Of a DNA stretch of 14,514 nucleotides, positions 6,593 through 13,317 are shown piece by piece. The stretch is from an uncultured Clostridium sp. GTDB lineage: Bacteria; Bacillota; Clostridia; Lachnospirales; Lachnospiraceae. The stretch is taken from positions 1 to 14,514 of the forward strand of contig USJW01000119.1 of the NCBI GenBank assembly GCA_900555045.1. The letters run 5' to 3'. The translations under genes were made by a program, and so were the position numbers. Every line of letters starts with the position of its first letter. The first letter of the stretch is position 1. Below the pieces are notes generated by a model. It saw nothing but the letters and a program-made list of their open reading frames with translations. It ran no database searches and was not told where the DNA came from.

Positions 6593-7519
6593 ATGAAACA
6601 ATATTGTGCTATGACGGTGAACGGGCCGATTGAGGGCAGCGCCATGGGGACCACGTATGTGCACGAGCATCTGTTGGTGAAGCCGCAGAGCGATGACATG
6701 AAATACCGGGACTACACCCTGGATGACTGGGAAAAATCGGCCCGTGAGAGCGCGTCCTTTTACCGGGCGGGCGGCCGGACGCTGGTGGAGATGACGCCGA
6801 TCCATTACGGCAGGGATGTGAGGGGGTATCGGGCGATCGCCCACATGGCGAACATCCACGTGATCTGCACCACCGGCTTTCACAAGGAGGAGTTCATGCC
6901 CGACTGGTTCGGGGATCGGTCGGAGGATGACCTGTACGAGATGGTGAGAAAGGAAATCCTGGAGGGCATCGACGGCACGGACATCCGCCCGGGCGTGATA
7001 AAATTCGGAACCAGCTATGGGACCATCACGAAGCTGGAGGAAAAATCCATCCGCGTGGCCGCCCGCGCCCACCGGGAACTGAATATCCCCATCAGCACAC
7101 ACTGCGACAAGGGGACTATGGGGCCGGAGCAGGCCAAATTTCTCAAATCCCTTGGGGTGGATCTCTCCAGGGTGCTGCTGTGCCACATCGACAGCCGGAT
7201 GGACATCGACTATGCCATGAAAATCTGCGGTCTGGGCGCCAATATCTGCATCGACCACGTGGGCCGGGAGCTGGCGGACCGGGATAAATTCCGGGTGGAG
7301 ATGATCACAGAGTTAGTCCGGGCCGGGTTTGCCGGCCAGGTGACGCTGGCCGGCGACATGGGTAAGGTGAATTATCTGCCGGCCTACGGCGGAACGCCGG
7401 GATTTGCTTACATTTTGACAGATTTGCGGGAGGAACTGCTCAGGCACATCGGCGAGGCGGATTTTTGTCGCATGACGGTGGAGAATCCGGCCAGGATTTT
7501 TGCAGTGTTTGAGGCGTAG
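6593..7519 (+). CDS. Phosphotriesterase-family metal-dependent hydrolase, probably a (phospho)sugar lactonase
   Basis: This is a 308-residue amidohydrolase-superfamily protein of the phosphotriesterase-homology group (COG1735). All expected binuclear-metal ligands are visible: HxH at 24 and 26 (VHEHLL), the bridging carboxylated Lys137 (VIKFGT), His170 (STHCDKG), His198 (LCHID) and Asp255 (LAGDMG). The C-terminal ENPARIF motif is also typical. Characterised members include lactonases, among them some reported to act on sugar-lactone phosphates, so a lactone of the imported sugar acid is the likely substrate here; this is inference from context. The start has AAAGGAGG at 6579-6586; an ATG at 6588 is out of frame and overlaps the ribosome site. 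It is 23 bases upstream of the sigma-54 activator and shares its sigma-A promoter. Organophosphate hydrolysis as a physiological role is unlikely. Confidence 0.85.
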   Translation: MKQYCAMTVNGPIEGSAMGTTYVHEHLLVKPQSDDMKYRDYTLDDWEKSARESASFYRAGGRTLVEMTPIHYGRDVRGYRAIAHMANIHVICTTGFHKEEFMPDWFGDRSEDDLYEMVRKEILEGIDGTDIRPGVIKFGTSYGTITKLEEKSIRVAARAHRELNIPISTHCDKGTMGPEQAKFLKSLGVDLSRVLLCHIDSRMDIDYAMKICGLGANICIDHVGRELADRDKFRVEMITELVRAGFAGQVTLAGDMGKVNYLPAYGGTPGFAYILTDLREELLRHIGEADFCRMTVENPARIFAVFEA

Positions 7520-7542
7520 AGGGGCGGACGGGGAGTGGGGAT

Positions 7543-10449
7543 ATGGTAGAAAAACTGTTGCAACTGACTGAGGGGGAGAACCCGCGCCGCCCGTTTACGG
7601 ATGAGGAGCTGGCGAAGCGGATGAATGTGAGCCGGGAGCGGATCGTGGAGCTGAGAATGCAGGCCGGGCTTCCGGATTCCCGGGAGCGCCTGAGACAGGC
7701 GCTTTTGCCGGAGCTCAGACAGCTGGCCGCCGCCCGGCCGGGGCTGTCTCTGCGGGCTATGACGGCGGCGCTCAATCAGATGGGCTATGATGTCTCACGG
7801 TATCTGGTGAAGCGCCTGCGGGAGGAGCTTCCGCCCGGGGAGGCGCAGCCGGCGGGTGCCGGGAGCGAAGGGGTGGTTCGAAGTGAGGCCTCTGAAGACC
7901 GGGAGGAGGAAGTGTTCTGCGGTGTGATCGGGTTTGACGGAGGTCTGAAGAACCAGATCAACCAGGCCAAGGCTGCGGTGCTGTATCCCCCCAGCGGCCT
8001 GAATACCCTGATCATCGGCGCTTCCGGCAGCGGAAAGACATTTCTGGCGGAGACGATGTACCGCTTTGCGCTGCAAAAAAAGGTGCTGGAGCCCGGAGCT
8101 CCCTTTGTGGTGTTCAACTGCGCCGACTACGCTGAGAATCCTCAGCTGCTGATCTCCCAGCTGTTCGGGTACGTGAAGGGCGCCTTCAGCGGGGCCAAGG
8201 AGAACAAGCGGGGGCTGGTGGAGGAGGCGGACGGCGGCATCCTGTTTCTGGATGAGGTTCACCGCCTGCCGAGCGAGGGGCAGGAGCTGCTGTTTTACCT
8301 GCTGGACAAGGGGGAGTTTCGGCGGCTGGGAGATTCCGGGGCGCCAAAAAAGGTCCGGGTGCGGGTGATCGCCGCCACCACGGAGAACCCTGAGAGCTCC
8401 CTGCTCCTGACATTCCGGCGCAGAATTCCCATGATCATCTCCATGCCGTCGCTGAAAGAGCGGCCCATCGAGGAGCGGTATGTGATTATCCGTACCTTTT
8501 TCGGCCGTGAGGCCCGCCAGATCCGGCGGCAGCTGGTGGTGGAGTGGCCGGTGGCGGCCGCGCTTCTGACCTACCCCTGCAACGGCAACGTGGGGCAGCT
8601 GAGAAGCGATATCCAGGTCCTGTGCGCGGAGGCTTTCCTGGCCAGCGTTTCCATGGGCCGGTCTGAGGTGCGCATCAAGGAGGAGCAGTTAAAAGGCGCT
8701 CTGGAGGATTGCCGCGGAAATCTGGGGGCGGGCAGCGCCAGAATCCCGGGCTTTGGCCGGGATCTGACGATCACTTCGGAGGGTGGCGCGGACGATCCGC
8801 CGGCGGCTGGGGATTGTGGGGAGGCAGAGTCCCTGTACCAGCTGATCGAGACGGCATTTGAAGAGCTGGGCGGGCAGGAATTGGAGCAGGAGGAGATACT
8901 GGCACAGGTCCAGAGCAGAATCAACGGCTACTTCAAACTGCCCGAGCCGGGGCAGGGCGGCCAGTCCAAGACCTCGCTGGAGACATTTGTGGAGAATATG
9001 GTGGACCGGAGGCTGGTGGAGGCCACCAGGCGGGGGATTGACCTGGCGAAGCGGGAGTTCCCGCGGCTTCAGGACGACCTGTACAGCTTGCTGGCCATCC
9101 ACCTGGAGGCGGTTTTAAATAATCTGAAGGCGGGCAACTACACCGCCAGCGCGGACACGGCCCGTATCCGGCGGGAGAATCCCCGGGAGTATCAGGTGGC
9201 GCTGGCCATGGTCGCGCAGATTTCCCGGGAGATGGACGCCGCGATCCCTGCGGAGGAGGCGGCCCGCATCACCGTGTACCTGAAAACGTTCCGGACGAAG
9301 GTCCAGTCCCGGCCCAAGCGGATCCGCGTGATAATTCTCACCCACGGACAGGTGGGCGTATCCATGGCCGAGGTGGTGAACGCGGTGATGGACATGGACC
9401 TTGCGGTGGGCGTCGCCATGGGCCTGACCGAGACCTATGAGGTGGCCTTAAAGCGGGTGATCGATCTGGCCGGGACCGTGGACGAGGGAAAAGGGATTCT
9501 GCTGCTGGTGGATATGGGGTCGCTGACGGAGATCGGGGATGCCGTGATGCAAAAAACCGGGATTCCGGTGCGCTCCATCGCCCGGGTGGACACGCTGATG
9601 GCCTTAGATGCGGTGCGCAGGGCCAGCCTGGAGGACGCCAGCCTGGACGAGGTGGCTCAGGCGATCCGGTGGTCCCAGGGGTTTCCCACAGAGCCGGTTC
9701 GCGCCGGGGAGGGATTAAAACCCGCGCTGATCACAGTGTGTCTCACCGGAGAGGGCAATGCCAGGCGGTTGAAGGGGTATCTGGAGAGCAGCGTGCTCAA
9801 CGCCAGCGATGACATCGCTATCTTTGAGATCGGGCTTTTAAACGCACAGAAGCAGCGGGAGGAGATCGACAGAATCCGCCGGGAATACCATATCCTGGCA
9901 ATCACAGGGACCATGGACCCCGAGGTGCCGGGGATTCCGTTTTACCCCATGGGCTATGTGTTCAGCAGCCAGGGCTTGCTGGCCCTGATGGGGCTGATCA
10001 GCGAGTATCAGGGCCAGAAAGCGTCCCTGATCGATGTGGTGCGGCCGGAATTGATACTTTTTGAGCCGGAGCCCACGATCACAAAAAATGAGATCATCGA
10101 CGAGCTCTGCGCGTTTATGGAAGCTGCCGGGGCGGTGACGGATGGTTTTTTGCTCACTGTGTACAAGCGGGAGATGATGGGGGCCACCTGCATGACCCAG
10201 GAGGGGATCGCCGTGCCCCATGGGGACAGCGCTTATGTCACAAAACCTGCCATTGCGGTGGCGAAATTGGCCAAGCCGGTTGTGTGGTCGGAAGATAATG
10301 TGGCAGATTTAGTTTTTCTCTTTGCTTTTGACAACAGCTGCAAAAAATATGCGGAAAAATTTTCCCAGCTGACGGAGGAAAAACAACGTATTTCCAACAT
10401 CCGTCAGGCGCGAAGCAAGGAGGAGATCATTAAATATTTGAATTTCTGA
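7543..10449 (+). CDS. LevR-type sigma-54 activator with PRD, EIIA-Man, EIIB-Gat-like and C-terminal EIIA domains
   Basis: This is a 968-residue enhancer-binding activator, predicted to switch on the sigma-54 promoter just downstream. Residues 17-50 form a helix-turn-helix resembling the C-terminal DNA-binding domain of RpoN. Residues 125-390 are the AAA+ module: Walker A GASGSGKT 159-166, GAFSGA 213-218 (normally GAFTGA) and Walker B GGILFLDEVH 231-240. A PRD covers about 485-590 with His520 in IHLEAVL; the usual second PRD histidine is not evident. An EIIA-Man-like domain follows at about 594-710 with His601 in THGQVG. An EIIB-Gat-like domain has Cys733 in CLTGEG. An EIIA-Fru/Mtl-type domain occupies about 828-968 with His893 in IAVPHGD, where LevR has its second PRD. 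These residues suggest phosphorylation control by HPr and by the cognate PTS. It is cotranscribed with the lactonase-like gene. The ribosome site is only a purine stretch (7529-7540). Confidence 0.9.
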   Translation: MVEKLLQLTEGENPRRPFTDEELAKRMNVSRERIVELRMQAGLPDSRERLRQALLPELRQLAAARPGLSLRAMTAALNQMGYDVSRYLVKRLREELPPGEAQPAGAGSEGVVRSEASEDREEEVFCGVIGFDGGLKNQINQAKAAVLYPPSGLNTLIIGASGSGKTFLAETMYRFALQKKVLEPGAPFVVFNCADYAENPQLLISQLFGYVKGAFSGAKENKRGLVEEADGGILFLDEVHRLPSEGQELLFYLLDKGEFRRLGDSGAPKKVRVRVIAATTENPESSLLLTFRRRIPMIISMPSLKERPIEERYVIIRTFFGREARQIRRQLVVEWPVAAALLTYPCNGNVGQLRSDIQVLCAEAFLASVSMGRSEVRIKEEQLKGALEDCRGNLGAGSARIPGFGRDLTITSEGGADDPPAAGDCGEAESLYQLIETAFEELGGQELEQEEILAQVQSRINGYFKLPEPGQGGQSKTSLETFVENMVDRRLVEATRRGIDLAKREFPRLQDDLYSLLAIHLEAVLNNLKAGNYTASADTARIRRENPREYQVALAMVAQISREMDAAIPAEEAARITVYLKTFRTKVQSRPKRIRVIILTHGQVGVSMAEVVNAVMDMDLAVGVAMGLTETYEVALKRVIDLAGTVDEGKGILLLVDMGSLTEIGDAVMQKTGIPVRSIARVDTLMALDAVRRASLEDASLDEVAQAIRWSQGFPTEPVRAGEGLKPALITVCLTGEGNARRLKGYLESSVLNASDDIAIFEIGLLNAQKQREEIDRIRREYHILAITGTMDPEVPGIPFYPMGYVFSSQGLLALMGLISEYQGQKASLIDVVRPELILFEPEPTITKNEIIDELCAFMEAAGAVTDGFLLTVYKREMMGATCMTQEGIAVPHGDSAYVTKPAIAVAKLAKPVVWSEDNVADLVFLFAFDNSCKKYAEKFSQLTEEKQRISNIRQARSKEEIIKYLNF
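10369..10407 (+). promoter_or_regulatory. Candidate upstream activating sequence for the sigma-54 activator
   Basis: CTGACGGA at 10369-10376 and TCCGTCAG at 10400-10407 form a perfect 8-bp inverted repeat separated by 23 bases, with inner GGAAA/TTTCC complementarity. The half-sites are 31 bp apart (about three helical turns) and centred about 105 bp upstream of the predicted sigma-54 start, the normal distance for enhancer sites. It lies within the last codons of the regulator gene, so coding constraint could have produced it by chance. Confidence 0.45.
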
Positions 10450-10466
10450 CAAAACCTGCCGTAACT

Positions 10467-10482
10467 TGGCACGTATCTTGCT
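10467..10482 (+). promoter_or_regulatory. Sigma-54 (-24/-12) promoter of the aldolase-PTS-dehydratase operon
   Basis: TGGCAC at 10467-10472, a 5-base spacer and TTGCT at 10478-10482 match the RpoN consensus TGGCAC-N5-TTGCW completely. The GG and GC dinucleotides have the required spacing, placing the start near 10493. It lies 18 bases after the activator gene and about 65 bases before the aldolase ATG. Activation by the adjacent LevR-type protein is the obvious expectation. Confidence 0.93.
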
Positions 10483-10488
10483 TTATAA

Positions 10489-10524
10489 ATAGGCATAGCG
10501 AAAAACGCTAGGCCTATTTTTTTT
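10489..10524 (+). terminator. Intrinsic terminator of the regulator unit, overlapping the sigma-54 start site
   Basis: ATAGGC at 10489-10494 pairs with GCCTAT at 10512-10517, and TAGCG at 10496-10500 pairs with CGCTA at 10506-10510, with a single A/G mismatch and an A5 loop. Eight T residues follow at 10517-10524. The predicted sigma-54 start (about 10493) lies within the 5' arm, so RNA from that promoter would lack the outermost pairs next to the U-tract. Confidence 0.85.
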
Positions 10525-10547
10525 GAAGGAGAGGAGGGAACCAGGGA

Positions 10548-11195
10548 ATGAAGACAACCGTTGAAAATTTCCCCCAAATCACCTGTATCCTCAGAGGTTA
10601 TACAGCCCAGGAGATGCGGCTGATTTTGGCGGTGTTGAAGGACAGTGGCATCCGCAGCGTGGAGATTACCATGAACACGGAGGGGGCCCTGTCTATGATC
10701 GGGGAGGCGGTGGAGCGCTGCGGCGATGCTATCAGCGTTGGAGCGGGAACCGTGATCACGATGGAGCAGCTTAAACAGGTGACAGAGGCGGGCGCCGACT
10801 TTGCGCTGTCGCCGGTTATGTTTACCAGGGAGATGCTTAATTACTGCCGGGAGCGGGGCGTGATTTCAGTCCCGGGGGCATTTACGCCCAGCGAGATTTA
10901 CACCCAGCTGACGTGGGGAGCCGACATTGTAAAGGTATTTCCTGCGGTGACTGTGGGGCCGTCCTATATCAGACAGCTGGCCGGACCGCTGGGATCCCTG
11001 CCGCTCATGGCGGTGGGCGGAGTGAATGCAAAGAATGCGGCGGAGTTTTTGCAGAACGGCTGCCGCTATCTGGGCATCGGCTCCGGGATGTTCGACCGGG
11101 CTGCGGTGGCGCGTGGGGACGAAGATCAGCTGCGGGCCGATGTGGCGGCCTTTGAGAGGGCGGTGGGACTGCCGTCGAGGGAAGGGAGAGGATAG
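10548..11195 (+). CDS. KDPG/KDPGal-family class I aldolase (2-keto-3-deoxy-6-phospho-aldonate aldolase)
   Basis: The predicted reaction is retro-aldol cleavage of a 2-keto-3-deoxy-6-phospho sugar acid to pyruvate and glyceraldehyde-3-phosphate through a Schiff base. The 215-residue length fits the Eda/DgoA family. Visible motifs are ILRG at 14-17, the catalytic Glu39 in VEITMNT, VGAGT at 64-68, the Schiff-base Lys129 in IVKVFPA (127-133), and the phosphate-binding MAVGGVN (154-160) and GIGSG (176-180). Asn43 stands where E. coli Eda has an arginine; DgoA-type KDPGal aldolases also carry Asn there, which leans towards a galacto-configured substrate, consistent with the DgoD homologue in the operon. 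This comparison is from memory. It is the first gene after the sigma-54 promoter, with GGAGGG at 10533-10538, and is separated by 5 bases from the EIIA gene. Confidence 0.88.
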   Translation: MKTTVENFPQITCILRGYTAQEMRLILAVLKDSGIRSVEITMNTEGALSMIGEAVERCGDAISVGAGTVITMEQLKQVTEAGADFALSPVMFTREMLNYCRERGVISVPGAFTPSEIYTQLTWGADIVKVFPAVTVGPSYIRQLAGPLGSLPLMAVGGVNAKNAAEFLQNGCRYLGIGSGMFDRAAVARGDEDQLRADVAAFERAVGLPSREGRG

Positions 11196-11200
11196 AGGGA

Positions 11201-11662
11201 ATGGTTCTTGGAGATTTGATCACAAAAAACCTGATTTTGCTGGGGGTAGAGGCCGGGACCAAGGAGGAAGCGCTGCGGCAGACCTCCGGGCTGCTTCAGA
11301 GTCAAGGGTACGTGAAGGAAACATTTTACAGCGCGCTGCTGGAGCGGGAGGCGGAGTACCCCACGGGGCTGGCCCTTCCTGCCTGCGACATCGCGATCCC
11401 CCACGTGACGCCGGAACATGTGAACCGTTCCGGAATTGCGGTGGCGGTGCTGAAGCACGCGGTGAAGTTCAGGCGTGTGGATGACCCGGAGGCGGAGGCG
11501 GAGGTGAGAATCATCTTCAACATCGCGCTGGACCGGGACGGAAAACAGGTGGAGGTGCTTCAGAAGCTGATGGAATTTATCAGCGATGAGGCGGTGCTTG
11601 CGGATATGCTGCGGGCATTGTCCGCGGACGAAATCATTCAGTTAGTGAGAAAGGTGGTTTAA
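11201..11662 (+). CDS. PTS EIIA component, galactitol/fructose-type
   Basis: This is a 153-residue cytoplasmic phosphocarrier that takes phosphate from HPr and passes it to EIIB. It is a single EIIA type-2 domain. The active-site His68 lies in DIAIPH (63-68), and the preceding REAEYPTGLAL (49-59) is the usual segment facing it. It follows the aldolase by 5 bases and precedes EIIB by one base, so the three are translationally close. The unlinked EIIA-EIIB-EIIC arrangement is that of galactitol (Gat) systems. A stand-alone PtsN (nitrogen PTS) role is unlikely because the EIIB and EIIC partners follow immediately. The start ATG has only a purine-rich site overlapping the end of the aldolase gene. 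Confidence 0.9.
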   Translation: MVLGDLITKNLILLGVEAGTKEEALRQTSGLLQSQGYVKETFYSALLEREAEYPTGLALPACDIAIPHVTPEHVNRSGIAVAVLKHAVKFRRVDDPEAEAEVRIIFNIALDRDGKQVEVLQKLMEFISDEAVLADMLRALSADEIIQLVRKVV

Positions 11663-11663
11663 T

Positions 11664-11954
11664 ATGAAAAAAATTTTAGTTTGCTGCGGCTCGTCCATGA
11701 TTACATCGACGCTGGCTCTGAACAAGATCAAGAGTTTTATGGCCCAGGAGCACATTGACGTACAGTTTGTGCAGTGCAAATTCGCTGAGGTGCCGGCCAG
11801 GGTGGCGGCGGAGCATCCGGATGTGATTGTCCCCACGGGTATGCTGAACGAGAGCGCGGCCGGCGGCGTTCCCATTGTAAAGGGAACCTGCTTTATCACC
11901 GGCATCGGCGCGGATCAGGCATTGCAGCAGATCAAGGAAGTTTTGACAAAGTAG
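11664..11954 (+). CDS. PTS EIIB component, galactitol-type
   Basis: This 96-residue EIIB accepts phosphate from EIIA on a cysteine and transfers it to the substrate bound by EIIC. The N-terminal strand and P-loop-like turn CCGSSMITST (7-16) match the EIIB-Gat active site, in which the cysteine directly before Gly is phosphorylated (Cys8). Cys7 beside it is an extra. The rest (VQFVQCKFAEVP, HPDVIVPTGML, GTCFITGIG) fits the small alpha/beta EIIB fold. It begins one base after the EIIA stop, and AAAGGTGG at the end of the EIIA gene is its likely ribosome site. A 62-base spacer with no evident structure separates it from EIIC. Confidence 0.9.
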   Translation: MKKILVCCGSSMITSTLALNKIKSFMAQEHIDVQFVQCKFAEVPARVAAEHPDVIVPTGMLNESAAGGVPIVKGTCFITGIGADQALQQIKEVLTK

Positions 11955-12016
11955 TTTGCTAACAGGAGAGGGACGGGCCGACGTGTCAAAAGCGGCGTAT
12001 ATGAGGAGGTTTAAGT

Positions 12017-13291
12017 ATGAAAGTAGTAATTGACGGTTTAAACTGGATCAGCGGATTGGGACCAATGTGTATGATGCCGATTATCATGTTTGTGATCGGC
12101 GTGTGCCTGAGACAGAAGATGAGTATTTTGCTCCGCTCCTGCCTGATGACCGGCGTGGGCTTTGCCGGCGTCAACATGACCATTAACTTCTTTATCGCCC
12201 AGGTGGCGCCTGCCGTGCAGATGATGGTGCAGCGCTGGGGACTTCACACGGACATCATGGATGTGGGCTGGCCGGCCAGAGCGGCGGCGACCTGGTCCTT
12301 CCCCATGGCGGCGGTGATTGTGTTCCTGGTTTTGGCGGTAAACGTGATCATGCTGGCCGTGAAGGCGACTAACTGCGTGATGGTGGATTTCTGGTCCTAC
12401 AACCATTTCATTTTCACCGCAGCCCTGGTGTGGTACGCCAGCAACAGCATCCCTGTGGCCATGGTAGCCGGCGTGGTGGACGCGGCCATCACTTTCAAGC
12501 TGGCCGACTGGACGCAGCCTATCTGCGAGGAGGCCTTCGGCTTGCCGGGCGTTTCCTTCCCCACCAGCAACAGCGTGTGCTGGGCGCCTCTGGCCTGCCT
12601 GTTAAATAAGATTTACGACCGGATTCCCGGGCTGAACCGCCTGAACGCGGACCCGGAGAGCATCCAAAAGCGCTTCGGCGTGCTGGGCGAGCCCATGGCG
12701 GTTGGCACGGTAATCGGCCTTTTGATCGCAATTCTGGCCGGGGAGCCGGTTGACAAGTGCCTGATTGTGGCAATGTCCACCGCAACGGCCATGGTTATCA
12801 CCCCAAAGATGATGCAGATCCTGATGGAAGGACTGCTGCCCTTTGCGGACGGCGTCAAGGAAGTGCTGAACAAGCGCTTTGAGGGCAACAAGTTCCACAT
12901 CGGAATCGACGCTGCCTTAACCATTGCCAACCCGTCCTGTATCGCAGTCGGCATCCTGATGGTGCCCACCACCATCATTCTGGCAATGGCCCTCCCGGGC
13001 AACCGCCTGCTGCCGCTGTCCGATATCGCCTACATCGGCATGTGGCTGGCCGCCTGGCCGGTAGCCTTCGGCAAAGGCAACCTGGTGCGCGCCTATCTGT
13101 CCACCGTGATTTTCACGGTTATGCTTCTGCTGATCGCCACCGCAATGGCCGGCGCTCACACGCAGCTGGCCATCACCGGCGGCTTCCAGATGGGCAGCGG
13201 CATGGAGCTGGTGTCCACCGAGGACGCCGGAACTCACCTGATCAGCTATATCATGTCCCTGATCGGCAGCCTGTTTGGCAAAGTATTCTAA
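12017..13291 (+). CDS. PTS EIIC component, galactitol (GatC) family permease
   Basis: This 424-residue integral membrane protein forms the substrate channel of the PTS. About ten hydrophobic segments can be seen, roughly at residues 14-31, 41-61, 93-115, 130-153, 184-198, 227-243, 247-262, 300-325, 330-352 and 358-380. The loop NKFHIGIDAALTIANPS (291-307) corresponds to the conserved GatC segment near the substrate site. There is no fused EIIA or EIIB domain, as in GatC. Members of this family import galactitol and other polyols or sugars. The flanking dehydratase and aldolase point to a sugar acid or its lactone here, which is inference. A strong GAGGAGG site at 12003-12009 supports ATG 12017, and the dehydratase begins 26 bases after its stop. 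Confidence 0.9.
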   Translation: MKVVIDGLNWISGLGPMCMMPIIMFVIGVCLRQKMSILLRSCLMTGVGFAGVNMTINFFIAQVAPAVQMMVQRWGLHTDIMDVGWPARAAATWSFPMAAVIVFLVLAVNVIMLAVKATNCVMVDFWSYNHFIFTAALVWYASNSIPVAMVAGVVDAAITFKLADWTQPICEEAFGLPGVSFPTSNSVCWAPLACLLNKIYDRIPGLNRLNADPESIQKRFGVLGEPMAVGTVIGLLIAILAGEPVDKCLIVAMSTATAMVITPKMMQILMEGLLPFADGVKEVLNKRFEGNKFHIGIDAALTIANPSCIAVGILMVPTTIILAMALPGNRLLPLSDIAYIGMWLAAWPVAFGKGNLVRAYLSTVIFTVMLLLIATAMAGAHTQLAITGGFQMGSGMELVSTEDAGTHLISYIMSLIGSLFGKVF

Positions 13292-13317
13292 TGTGGCAGT
13301 GTAGAAGGAGTGTTTAA

